NCBI GenBank assembly: GCA_001599595.1
Contig: BCHH01000023.1
Span: 9,704-61,105, forward strand
DNA: 51,402 nt
Reading direction: 5' to 3'
DNA from: Beverwykella pulmonaria
Taxonomy: Eukaryota > Ascomycota > Dothideomycetes > Pleosporales > Melanommataceae
In this document: in pieces, positions 33,044 through 43,605 of the stretch
Numbering within the stretch: the stretch's first letter is position 1
How the letters are laid out: each line of letters begins with the position of its first letter
Notes under the pieces: model-generated
Database searches by the model: none
Told to the model about the DNA's origin: nothing
What the model saw: only the letters and a program-made list of their open reading frames with translations
Position numbers and translations under genes: made by a program

Positions 33044-33311
33044 CTCAACTCAATAATGTAGCCTCATGAAATGCGCCGGAGTCTGGGAACGCTTCTTAGG
33101 TGTTCAAACTAGATCAAAATCCATTGATATTCCCCGGTAGCAACTGAATAAGGATTATCAGCGAGCCTAACTACCTTCGCTCCTTATGTATACCATGATC
33201 CTTAGAGGGGATCGAAAAATGCTACACGTATACTTGAGGCACCTAGGTGAGAGCCGATGATGCAAGCAGCTTGTAGCAGCCGCGGTGTGAGCAGTGCAGT
33301 CATCTTTGCTG

Positions 33312-33902
33312 TTATAGTCTCTTTCTCGCAACAGCAATCAACTCCCACGCTCTCCCACCGACCTCATCAGCAACCTTCACATCCACATCCCACCTATCAC
33401 CGAAACAGCCCTTGTAGTCTGCCCAGTCTGCCCTCGGCCCCACCCAAACTACCTTCTCCACACGCCCCTCTCCATACGCATCGAGATACTCTGTAACCAT
33501 GCCCACACGTCTCGGGTATACAAGCAGCCACGCAGCAGCTTCAGACGCTAGTGGATGCAGGAAGCGCGTCCCGGCGACGGATTGGTGATGGGAAGGTAGC
33601 AGGTAGCAATTAGGGCTCGGCTGGACTTCGACGCCACTAATGTGGAGAGAGTACGGCTTGGCAAGGAGGAGGGCTTCGAGGAGGCCATAGCCACTGCCAA
33701 TGGAGAGGGTGAGATTCGGTGGTGCTTGGAGGAGATGGTGCAGATAGGTGAGGAGAGGTGTGCTCAGGGCGAGGCAGCAGCCAGAGTAGACGGCAGGCCG
33801 CTCGGAGAGTGTTGGAAGTGTGGGCTGTTCGAACGTTAATGCGAGAGACGCTAGACTCTCATCCTCTGGATCGGGGTCGTGGCTGGCTTTGGCTGAAGCC
33901 AT
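33312..33902 (-). CDS. Small SAM-methyltransferase-like protein
   Basis: Single exon, 196 aa. A glycine-rich motif I (LTLSIGSGYGLLEALLL) starts a Rossmann-type fold, followed by a strand with a possible acidic ligand (LHISGVEVQPSPN) and a late Trp/Asp-rich segment (VVWVGPRADWADYKGCFGD). The size and motif suggest a reduced class I methyltransferase fold; no acceptor-specific motif is seen, so catalytic activity is uncertain. The gene is divergent from PFF1, with 363 bp between the two ATGs. Confidence 0.65.
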   Translation of the reverse strand: MASAKASHDPDPEDESLASLALTFEQPTLPTLSERPAVYSGCCLALSTPLLTYLHHLLQAPPNLTLSIGSGYGLLEALLLAKPYSLHISGVEVQPSPNCYLLPSHHQSVAGTRFLHPLASEAAAWLLVYPRRVGMVTEYLDAYGEGRVEKVVWVGPRADWADYKGCFGDRWDVDVKVADEVGGRAWELIAVARKRL

Positions 33903-34265
33903 TGAAGCTAATTTTGACGCTCTTGGGAGCTTGGAGACACCTGGTGGGTGCCAAATACATGGTTAGACAGTCAGAATTACAGATAAGGTTCGCTCGACAC
34001 CCATAATGGTGCCAGTGCCGTGGATTGAAGGCGTGGTGAACGTGTGGGATGTGTGCGTGGGATGTCAGGCCGGAAGCCGCTTAGTCATTGATGGAGCTAT
34101 GACCACTCTCACGTTTCATTCGCCATCCCCGCTCCAAGCTGTTGCTGCCTCCAACCACCCCTCGTCGACTGCTGCAGCCACCATTTCGCTCTGGCCTCCA
34201 ATATCTGCGAGTCTAGCTCAGACAATTCCTTGTCCATGCAGTTGTGAGCGAGTTTCGAGCTGCAG

Positions 34266-37217
34266 ATGGCTCGTTTGTCGAATCCCCTGGCGTTTACGCC
34301 GCTACCCGTTATCATCGTGACGTCTGTCACGTACATAGCTCTGTTTGCCGCGCTGCTGAGAGTCCACCTCACCGTTCCAAGCTATCCATCTTCCACGCCA
34401 GCCGGGACCAACCTCACGCAAGCATGGCTCGACCTGGAAGTCATCGCACGCCAATTCCACCCGTACAACAGCCATGCCAATGACGAGGTACGGAAATACC
34501 TCCTCTCGCGCGTCAAGGGCATTGCAGCTTCGAAAAACCTTGGCAGCGACCGCGTTCAGATCATAGACGACAATGTTTCCAATGTTACGTTCTCCTCAGG
34601 AAATACCAGCGTGTACTTTGAGGGCACCAATATCATCATTGCCATTCGAGGATCCGACGACAAGGACGCCTTTTTCCCTGCGAATGAGCACCCCCTGGCC
34701 TCGACGACCCGTGCTGCCCAAAATGGAGGAGTTCTCGTCAATGCCCACTACGACTCTGTGAGTACCGGCTATGGCGCAACAGATGATGGCGTTGGCGTGG
34801 TCTCTGTCTTGCAACTTCTTTCCTACTTCACCGAGGCCCAGAACTGGCCCAAACGGACAGTCGTGCTGCTACTAAACAATGCCGAAGAAGAGTTTCTGCT
34901 TGGGGCTAAGGCATTCATGCGCCACCCAATTTCACAAGTTCCTCACGTCTTTCTCAATCTCGAGGGTGCAGGAGCTGGTGGACGGGCAACCCTCTTCAGG
35001 AGCACGGACACAGAAGTTACAGAGTATTACAGGAAAGCACGCCACCCTTTCGGAACCGTCATCAGCAGCGATGGGTTCAAGAAAGGTCTCATTCGCAGCG
35101 AGACCGACTATGTTGTCTTCCACGGCGAGCTGGGACTGCGAGGACTCGACGTAGCTTTCATGGAACCGCGGGCCCGTTATCACACCACCGAGGACTCGAC
35201 TCGCGAGACATCGATCAACTCGGTCTGGCATATGTTGTCAGCGGCCGTTTCGACAACCGCTGGACTGGCTTCAGACACCAGCCCAAAGTTTAGCGGTACT
35301 GGAACACCACACGAAGACGGCAAGGTGGATGCAGGTACGGGCACGGATGCTGTGTGGTTCGATATATTCGGGGCAGTTTTTGTGATTTTCCGACTCCACA
35401 CCATGTTCGCTCTATGCGTCACCCTCCTCGTGGTGGCACCTATTACGTTGATTGGACTTACCGTGGGCCTTTCCAAAGCCGATAAGAATTACTTGTTCGC
35501 TAGGAAAAAGTACATACACTCTTCTGACGATGACAACGCTGTTGAGCTGAATGGATGGCGCGGTTTCTTCCGGTTCCCTATTGCGTTTGCCGCCGCTACT
35601 GCTGTCGTTGTTGGGCTGGCATACTTGGTGGTGAGGGTGAATCCGTACATCGTCTACAGCAGTCCGTTCGCAGTGTGGAGGTAAGTCTCTCTATTTTCCA
35701 TATAGGCACCCAAACTAACTCGAGAATCCAGCATGATGCTCTCCGCCTGGGTCGTCTTCGCGTGGTTCTTCCTTCGCGGAGCCAGCGCCATGCGACCGTC
35801 GGCCCTGCAACGCATGTACGCACTTATCTGGTTGTTCAGTGGCAGTTTCGCTCTTCTGGTGGCTGTCACCGTTCTTGCCCAGAATTACCAAATCGCAAGT
35901 GGTTACTTTATCATGTTTTATTTTGCCGCCGTTTTCTTCGCCCTCCTAATATCATATCTCGAGTTGTTTTTTGTCCCAACGAAAGCTGCCTATGTAGCTC
36001 ATTTCGACGAATCCGAGGAAGCCCGCCCCATCTTGGAATCCGCGAGCAGACCATTGACCGGAACAACCAGCGGGACTCGATCTGACGATCGCCCAGTCGC
36101 AGATGACGATGCCACCGAGACCACCTCGCTCCTTCGCGGAGATCGGAGGAGCTTCGCGGGATATGGAGGCAGACGACATTCAGCCGGAGAGGAACCCGAC
36201 CACAACGAAAGCCATGGCCCACTCGATTTAGGAAACGTATTCCCTGGAGAGCAAGAGTGGAGCGGCAAGTTGCCCAGCTGGCTTTGGATCATCCAATTTC
36301 TCCTTTTAGTTCCCATTATCGTCGTGTTAGTGGGGCAGATCGCATTACTTTCGACTTCAGCCTTGTACCAAACCCCCGCCGATGGAAGTTCCTCCCTGTT
36401 GATATACATTGCTTTTGCGATACTCACAACACTGCTGGTTGCTCCTGTTGGGCCCTTCATCCACCGGTTCACCTACCACATTCCCACCTTCCTTTTCCTA
36501 GTCTGCATTGGCACGGTCATTTACAACCTGGTGGCCTTTCCATTCTCCAGGGATCATCGCCTGAAGGTCTACTTCCGGCAGCAATTCGACTGTGACACTG
36601 GCGCGAACTCTGTGTCCTTGACAGGGCTTGATGAGTACGTGCAGAAGATAATCAGGGAGATTCCCAGTGCGCAGGGCCAGCAGATGAATTGCTCGGCGCC
36701 AGATATAGCGCCGCGCAAGGAATTGACAATGTGCACATGGACTGGGTTGCCTGCCCATGTCGTTCCCAAAGCCCCCAAAGCAGCACCCTTCAGCAACCGA
36801 ACTTATGTCGACACCTGGCTGGACTACTCCATTTCCAAGGGCAAGGAAGCCAATGAGGCTACGTTTCGCGTCGTTGGGCAGAACACGCGCGGGTGTCGCA
36901 TCCTTTTCGACTCGCCGATTACCGACTTCGCGGTCGACGGTGCGGTTTCAGACCCCCGCTTCAATGCGACAGGGGCTAGCGGCTCGCGCGAGGTGCGCCT
37001 CTGGCATCGTGAATGGTCTCAGCCCTGGAACGTTAGCGTGACATGGGACCGTGATCAGAACTCGACGCTTTCTGGAAAGGTTGTCTGTCTTTGGGCTGAC
37101 GCCAATGGCGACGCAATCCCCGCGTTCAACGAGGTGCAACACTACATGCCTGTGTGGGCCATCGCCACAAAGATCGGTGATGGCCTCTTGGAAGGATCGA
37201 AACGTTTCAAAATATAA
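34266..37217 (+). CDS. PFF1: Vacuolar membrane protease, M28 family
   Basis: Two exons, 34266-35680 and 35732-37217, joined in phase 2 over a 51-bp intron; 966 aa. An N-terminal transmembrane segment (~13-32) precedes a lumenal M28 zinc-peptidase domain with all ligands visible: His161 and Asp173 (VNAHYDSVSTGYGATDDG), catalytic Glu207 and Glu208 (LLLNNAEEEF), Glu233 (LNLEGAGAGGR) and His306 (RYHTTED). After the peptidase comes a multi-pass membrane region with about eight hydrophobic segments, interrupted by a charged loop (~590-660), and a C-terminal soluble lumenal domain ending EGSKRFKI. This matches yeast Pff1 (YBR074W), a vacuolar membrane metalloprotease, in order and length. Numerous N-x-S/T sites suit the lumenal side. 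Confidence 0.95.
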
Positions 37218-37640
37218 GCAGTTGTCTGCTCGCCCAAGGTCCCGGGTCAATGCTTTCTCTCCTTTTCTTTCGCTGCCATATCCTTTCGGGTTGCATTTAA
37301 GTACGGCGTTCATGGTCTTTATTCCCGACACGTCATTTATGACGTGCAATGCGACCCCTCTTCCTTCTTGATTTCTTCTCCTTTCTTCCTGCTGGTATTT
37401 CTCTGCGCATCTGTCGGCGTGTTCAATCCTCACTTTGTATAGCATCATGTCCGTATTGTTAGTTGGCTGCTAATGGAAACGTTTGGTACAACGAAACTCC
37501 TAGACTGACTCTCCTCGTCCTCTTTGTACTCGCAAGAGTATTCTAACATCCTCCTTGGATTTCTCCTTCCTCTGAGACACTTCGATTGTTCCTCTTGCCT
37601 GTCACACAGTTTCGACTCTTCACCAATCAGTGCGCCGATC
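37218..37640. other. Intergenic
   Basis: The 3' flank of PFF1 and upstream region of the coiled-coil gene; a reading frame open from 37524 has no ATG before 37641. Pyrimidine-rich, no other feature. Confidence 0.4.
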
Positions 37641-40334
37641 ATGACTGGAGTATTCGACTCCGCTAGAGACTACGCGCAGAGCCGCCCAGTGTCTGTGGCT
37701 ACATGCCTAATCATCGCACTCCCTGGAGCATACCTCTTCGTCACCGGAAAATCAATGCCCTGCGCAGTCGGCCTCTGTGACAATGTGGCCTCGCCTTCAC
37801 ACTCTACCATAGCTAGCGCAACAGCAGGTCTCTCCGTCTACGAATCTCAGCATCCAATCGACCTACGGCTCAACCTTCCTATATCCAAGTGGAGCGACAA
37901 ACCAGCGCCAACATACATCCTCCAACTCATTGACGGTATGCGAAAGAACGTTATCTCCTACCTTGCCGCCACTGAAGAGTGCCTCGGACCTGGCTTACAC
38001 CGCACCCTGAGGGTTCTGGAAGACCGCTGGGCCACTCATTTCCCACTCTCTCGATTTGCACTCGTTGCTGCCACCACTGCACTGCCTGGTGCTTTCCTCA
38101 TCTTCATCCGGAATCATCCCGACTCATGGGCTGCCAAGCATCAAAATCAGGTTGCAAATGCGTTGCATGTTCTGGCGCTGGCAACGGTTGCGTATCAAAG
38201 AATTAGCGTTCAGGATATTCTCGTTACAGCCTTAGTCATGGTGTCGTTTGAAGCGTTCCAGAGAACTTTAGGTTCTATCAGTGCAGGGAGTGAGGAACCA
38301 CCTTCGGCTATTGAAACTCTTTTGTCGCAAACGCATTCTGTTGTGGCTGAGTCGGATATCGTGGTTTCTTCGTCGGGCGCAGTTGATGACATACAAGACA
38401 AACATGACAGACTTATTCGGGATGGTGCTCCGATCGCGTGCAAGGATAAAGAGATATTGCGACTCCAAGGACGATTAGCCGAAGCCAAAACGTCAGAGAC
38501 GGCCAAGGAAATCGAACTCAGACGCGTACAGAATGACCTACGCAATGCACGAGAAACCCTCAACGAGACTTTTGCGGAATACTCCACCCTGCGAGACGAA
38601 ATGAAGACCATGAAGCAGACGATTGGACGCGACCACCAAACCATCATCTACCGCAAAGACATTGAACTGTTTGCTCTCCGAAAAGGCAATGAGCAGAAGG
38701 AAAACTGCATCAAAGACAAGGAGGCCAAGCTGGACAATATTCGCCGCCAAAATAAGGCTATACTGGAGTTGAAAGATGCGCAGCTGCAAAATTTGAAAGA
38801 GCGAGTCGCATTCCTGGAACGGGATGATACACGCACGGTGAGCAACGAAATCAAGACGGAGACCGAAGTGGATGGCGACCACCAGGCTGTTCAGGTCAAA
38901 TTACTTCGTGTAAGGGGGAGGAGCTCTCTCGATGTAGAGCGAGAGAGCGAAGACAAAGATGTCGAGATTGCGAAGCTAAAGGGTGACCTCGCCAGCGCAG
39001 CCAAGGCTTCCGAGGCGCTTGCACACAAGCAGGACGAGCTTCGACGAGCGTGGGATGCGACATACGAAGTTCAAAACAAGTTGAATGAGGAGCAGCAGAT
39101 GCATGCGCAAACAAGGGAGAGCTTACAAGAGGTAGCTATTAGGCTGGATGAGGAAATCAGGAGGAACAGCCAAAAGAACTCGCCTACCAGACTACCGACC
39201 ATCCAAGAGCAAGATAAAAAAGAATTGGAGACGATGTTCAACGCCGCACAACAAGACAATCTCAGACTGTATTCCGAGATTGATGCTCTGGATAAAAGAC
39301 TTCGCGAAGCTAATGCGCGAGTATTTGTATGCGATCAGGAAGTCGAAACGTTGAGGGAACATTTGCGGCTCGAGAAAGAGATCAACAAGGACATGGAAAC
39401 CGCTAGACCGAGTTTAGTACATCGTGTGCATTTTCAAAGAATGGAGGGCCAGTTGAAGGAGGCAAGAGATGCGCTTGAGACGAACAAAGATGAAATCGAG
39501 CGACTCAAGAAGGAGAGCTCTACCAAGAATTGCGAAGTCGAGGTCCTAAAGAAAGAGAAGGAAGAGGTGTTGCACTCGCATGCCAAACTCCACGAAGAAA
39601 GTGAAGCACTGAAAAACACGATCAAAGATCTGGAGGCAACAAAAGAACAACTGATGCTCGATCACGAGCGTCTCGCACAACACAGATCGCGGCAGAGGAC
39701 CACATCCACCGAACACACATCCGCGAGATCGAGTAACGCGACGCTCATCACAGATCCAAGTATCCAAGCACTCCAAGTCTCAGATGAGCCGCTTCCGGCA
39801 CGGCCTGTAACTCTAGCTGAGGAGATCAACATCCAAACGATGCCGCAAAGCACTTACAATAGATCTGATGCAAATCGCTTATCGATGATATCGAACGATG
39901 CTCCTCCGCCTGAGCTCAGAGCTACGCGCAAGAAAAGACTCTCGCTCAAGAGCATGATGCGGAAGCTGACCGATAGAGATGCGGGGACAGAGAATAAGCC
40001 GGGCAAGGGAAAAGAGACGTCTAAGGAACAACCCCGACCTAAGACTGCACTTGCGCCAAAAGACAAAAACGCGCTCATGCGACCTAAAACTGCAGCAGCA
40101 CCGATTTCAAAAGCGGAAGGAGGAAAAGAGAGGGCGAAGGAGGCTGCGAGACCACAGACTGCTGCGCCAGCGCCAGCGCCGACACCAACGCCTGCAACTG
40201 ATAAGCAGACGCCATCTCGATATTACGCCGCACAAGAACATCAAACCAAGACAGGCGAGCTGACGGAGAAGAAGGATTCGGGCGTAGATGCGGCATCGCC
40301 GCGGCCGAAGAGCAGGGGTTGGAGCACTTCGTAG
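37641..40334 (+). CDS. Membrane-anchored long coiled-coil protein, function unknown
   Basis: Single exon, 897 aa from the first in-frame ATG. The N-terminal ~210 residues carry hydrophobic segments at ~17-35 (VSVATCLIIALPGAYLFVTG), ~136-156 (FALVAATTALPGAFLIFI) and ~171-210, so it is probably anchored in a membrane. The first two share a LPGA-x-L pattern, hinting at an internal duplication. Residues ~265-685 are a nearly continuous heptad-rich coiled coil (KDIELFALRKGNEQKENCIK; EIERLKKESSTK). The last ~210 residues are disordered, basic and Pro/Ala-rich, ending near RPKSRGWSTS. The architecture suits a tether or organelle-scaffold protein (golgin- or nuclear-envelope-like), but no domain identifies it. 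Confident as a gene, not as to role. Confidence 0.8.
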   Translation: MTGVFDSARDYAQSRPVSVATCLIIALPGAYLFVTGKSMPCAVGLCDNVASPSHSTIASATAGLSVYESQHPIDLRLNLPISKWSDKPAPTYILQLIDGMRKNVISYLAATEECLGPGLHRTLRVLEDRWATHFPLSRFALVAATTALPGAFLIFIRNHPDSWAAKHQNQVANALHVLALATVAYQRISVQDILVTALVMVSFEAFQRTLGSISAGSEEPPSAIETLLSQTHSVVAESDIVVSSSGAVDDIQDKHDRLIRDGAPIACKDKEILRLQGRLAEAKTSETAKEIELRRVQNDLRNARETLNETFAEYSTLRDEMKTMKQTIGRDHQTIIYRKDIELFALRKGNEQKENCIKDKEAKLDNIRRQNKAILELKDAQLQNLKERVAFLERDDTRTVSNEIKTETEVDGDHQAVQVKLLRVRGRSSLDVERESEDKDVEIAKLKGDLASAAKASEALAHKQDELRRAWDATYEVQNKLNEEQQMHAQTRESLQEVAIRLDEEIRRNSQKNSPTRLPTIQEQDKKELETMFNAAQQDNLRLYSEIDALDKRLREANARVFVCDQEVETLREHLRLEKEINKDMETARPSLVHRVHFQRMEGQLKEARDALETNKDEIERLKKESSTKNCEVEVLKKEKEEVLHSHAKLHEESEALKNTIKDLEATKEQLMLDHERLAQHRSRQRTTSTEHTSARSSNATLITDPSIQALQVSDEPLPARPVTLAEEINIQTMPQSTYNRSDANRLSMISNDAPPPELRATRKKRLSLKSMMRKLTDRDAGTENKPGKGKETSKEQPRPKTALAPKDKNALMRPKTAAAPISKAEGGKERAKEAARPQTAAPAPAPTPTPATDKQTPSRYYAAQEHQTKTGELTEKKDSGVDAASPRPKSRGWSTS

Positions 40335-41696
40335 GTCTACCTATCGTTACCGCAATCGAGAGAATCTCTTACTAACGTCTTCCAGACGGAAGGTAGTTCG
40401 GAAGTCAGTCGGCTGATTCGGTTAATGAAGGAGTAATTTTGTTTCTTGCACATGAATTCGGGACGACGGGGCATGGGCTTGGGTTTGATGGTACGGAACG
40501 GAATGCACATCATGGCTTTATGCACTTAGGCGATGGATGATATCACTGGTGTTGAATTGGTAGAGCCTGTCTAATCTGTGAATACAGCGTAAAGTTCTTG
40601 CAATTTTCGTTCTCTTTGATCGTGTCATATCACTGTTCCCCTCGATGTTCCACTTCACTAGTTGTTAACCATGACTGATTCAAGAGATAGATGTACATTC
40701 AAGAAAGCGGCCTCGGGGAGAACTTATAGGCAAAGAGCATACTCTCACCATTCACGCCGAAAATTCTTTTTGGCAAAACTCAGTTACACAAGATACTAAT
40801 TGATTGTTAAGCATCACTACCGTCCTGCCCTGTTTGTGTTCCGTTTTAACAGTGTGTTTGCTTCGGTTTCACATATACGACTATCTCGTCCTTTCTTTAC
40901 CCTAGAGCTCGATGAGAGGGAATAAAACTAACATTAAATGTTCTTCAATGGGAGTGATTTGTACCGCCCTTGCCTCTAATTTCATCGGCAGCGGCTTTGT
41001 CTTGATCATGCACTCCTGACCGACTTAATTGGATAGTAGATCTTATGTTTTCTGCTAGTCGCGGAAAGAGCGCCATATCTTGTTTCAATATCCGTCGATT
41101 TACCAAGATCGGGGATCGGGACAAGTTAGGGCAGGATAGGGAGCGGCGTTTAATTGTGAATGTTTGCGTAGATCGGTTCGGCTTTATAAGGGGTTATAGG
41201 GTACTGTTGAAAGCGGAGGAATTGGTTTTCTTCGTTTGTGAGTCGTGGATTATGGAGTGGTTTTTGGCGCTGGGTGCGTAGGGGGTTTGACACTGTGGGT
41301 TTTCGATTTCCTGGGGCATAACATATTGGCTTGGTTGGAGGATTAAAGGAAGGTCGGGGATTGGGGTTGGTGAGGTGTCCGAATGGGAGTGGAGGAGGTC
41401 CTTCATTTTCTTCTTCCTCTTCCTGATCCCTTCACTTAACCCTTGTCCGTACCATTTCTTGAATACTCTCTTTTAGTCTTTCCAGGACACATCCATCCCC
41501 CTTTGCATGAGCATGATACTCACACGTGGTGCCCAAACCCACGTTCCTGCACTTCCCCCCTAGAACTCTCTTCACGAATAAAGTCAAAGATTTTGCATTT
41601 TTGCATAAAAATATTTTTGTCGTTACGAAGAGAGTTTGAGATTGGTATGTACAAAACTAGGGAGCTAAATATGTGCAATTTTTGGTAGTGAAGGAA
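40335..41696. other. Intergenic
   Basis: No supported gene. It holds the 3' flanks of the convergent coiled-coil gene (+) and cyclase-family gene (-). Short frames such as 41045-41281 lack recognisable content. Confidence 0.4.
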
Positions 41697-43112
41697 CTAC
41701 AAAATGGCAGTGCCGTTGACGTGAGAGCTCACGCCGCCTAGATCACATTGGTATTAGCATGTGTAAATACAAGTACGATGGTAAAACAGACCTGGACAGT
41801 TCGCAGGCGCAGAAGAGAAGAAGAACGTCCAGCGATTCTGCTCTCGGCACTTCTTTGCAAGCTTCTCCAGATCCAGCATCTCGCCGAGTGGCATCCCCCA
41901 GAGCGCAAGGATATATTCATGAAGATGGTAGTCTGCTCAGCAACGTCAGCTTAGGCAGTTACCAACAGAATGAGTCACGAATCGGCGTACCTTCATGCGT
42001 CGGCCACGCCTCAAAAGTGGGCGAATCGCCCGCAACGGTCGCAAAATAACAATCATGCAACCAATCCAGCATCTTCTGTTCCTGACTAACCCCTGCATAC
42101 CTCTGCCCATCCTCTCCATCCTTCCCCGTCCCATGCCTCAACGCCGCCTTGGCCCTTGCCTCGGGTGACCTCGAATCGTACGTTTCCCTCCACCCGCTGC
42201 GCACGAATAGCATATCGCCGATTTTTATATCACCGCCTTGTGCAGCGGGACGAATATCAATACCTTGGTCTTTGCCGCACTGGTAGAGTTCCTCCCAGGA
42301 GATAGGGTAGTAGTCGAAGGCGTCGTAGTTGATGCCCTTTTTGTGCGCGTAGCCCCGGTAGTCGAGCAGGACACCGCGACCTGCGATGCCGTGTTCGGCC
42401 CAATGGTGGATGGAGCAGTTGTGATTGGCGTTGGGGCCCACGATATCAGAGCCTTTGGTCTGGGTGGAGTGAGCATGGTACTCCTCAATTTCACGACACA
42501 CTTACGCCATTGTAGAATGACCCTGTTGGAATGTGAGCAAACTAGTATATTGGTCAGACTGCAATGTAGAAACAGGTGAGGTTGGAGCTGTACATGTCTG
42601 AAGCCATCCCACTGTGTTCCGCTCTGAGTGTTTAGATGATAGATGTCATCATAAGCTACGTTCTCCGCAAGCACCTTGATCTCGTGCTTGAATATCTCGC
42701 GGCCGAAAGCTGGCTGGTTCGGAACGTCAAGTGGAAGGCTACTCCATTGTTAGCAGTACCTTCGCGTTTAGTGAACTGCATGCTCTACTTCACAGGGACG
42801 ATTTCACCAGTCCTGATTTCCTTCGCAGCAGCAGCCACTCGGGTAGGTGTGAGAAGATTGATTCGACCGACCTATGCATGTGTTAGTATATCGCCTGCAG
42901 GTCCAAGAGGATAATCTTCTACTCACGTAGTCACTGTCGCCCCACACCCAAGCAGCTTCTGGAGGCGCGCCAGGAATGTTAGGAAGCTCCTTTCTTGTTG
43001 GAAATTTCGTGCAATCTGGATCCCAAGGGATCGTAGTCGCAGTCTTGTTCATTGTAAGAAAGTCCTTGATCTGTGTCAACCTTTGGTTAGCGGTGCTCTT
43101 TGGTTCTGCCAT
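41697..43112 (-). CDS. Cyclase-family (kynurenine formamidase-like) metal-dependent hydrolase
   Basis: Seven exons reconstructed with consistent phases: 43112-42927, 42871-42789, 42738-42594, 42541-42506, 42459-41991, 41932-41792, 41737-41697; introns 46-58 bp; 366 aa. The joined protein reads smoothly through family landmarks: WVWGDSDYVGRINLLTP, IVPVNLPLDVPNQPAFGRE, a HLNTQSGTQWDGFRHFAH metal-site block (variant of HxGTHxDxPxH), TGSFYNG, HHWAEHGIAGRGVLLDY, FVRSGWRETY, WPTHEDYHLHEYILALWGMP, and the end SSAPANCPGGVSSHVNGTAI. No signal peptide, so probably cytosolic. The superfamily hydrolyses amide or ester bonds of aromatic or cyclic substrates, including N-formylkynurenine; the true substrate of fungal members like this is open. 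Exon 4 is only 36 nt. Confidence 0.9.
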
Positions 43113-43508
43113 AATGATAGATTCCAATTGTACGCTGATTGGCTATGGTGAAATTGTTAGAAGAGAAATTAGAGTTCGAGGTCTTCGATGAAGCTCGTAC
43201 AGCGAGTCTTTTTTTGTTTGCGAGACTGCTTGTCTACCCCGCGTGGAGCCGTTAATGTGCAATGACGATGGGCCCCGCATCTTCTCTCATGCAGATGAAT
43301 TGCCCGTTGATGCACCGAGGCATATTGGGTTCGGACGCGACTATCGCGTGATGACTCGTTTGCCCAATCATCAATGAGGAATCCATTGACCGAGATCCAC
43401 GACAGAGTAAGTGAGAGATAGTAAAACAGATTGGATTTTTGTTGCTCAGCGCCCACTTCTAGAATTCCCAATAAAGAAAGAGCAAAAAGAGAATCTAAAT
43501 AGAATTGC
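43113..43508. other. Intergenic between cyclase gene and tRNA
   Basis: Upstream region of the cyclase-family gene; no other element seen. Confidence 0.4.
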
Positions 43509-43513
43509 AAAAA
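43509..43513 (-). terminator. Pol III T-run terminator of the tRNA gene
   Basis: Five T in the transcribed strand, five bases after the mature 3' end of the tRNA, as expected for RNA polymerase III termination. Confidence 0.7.
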
Positions 43514-43518
43514 CGAAT

Positions 43519-43605
43519 TGCCTCCTCTCGGAATCGAACCGAGGATCTTCTCATGACGCATATTTAAACTACGAGTGAGACGCTGTACCACTAAGCCAAG
43601 GAGGC
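43519..43605 (-). tRNA. tRNA-Thr (anticodon CGT) with a ~15-nt intron
   Basis: Reading the minus strand, acceptor arms GCCTCCT and AGGAGGC pair over 7 bp with A as discriminator base. The D arm contains GGCTTAGTGGTACAGC, and the T arm is CTCGG-TTCGATT-CCGAG with a perfect 5-bp stem. The anticodon stem is TCTCA/TGAGA, and the loop starts CTCGTA, which puts CGT at positions 34-36. An insert of about 15 nt follows position 37, the canonical place for eukaryotic nuclear tRNA introns. Identity rests on this placement; the threonine assignment also fits the general look of fungal tRNA-Thr. Confidence 0.9.
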
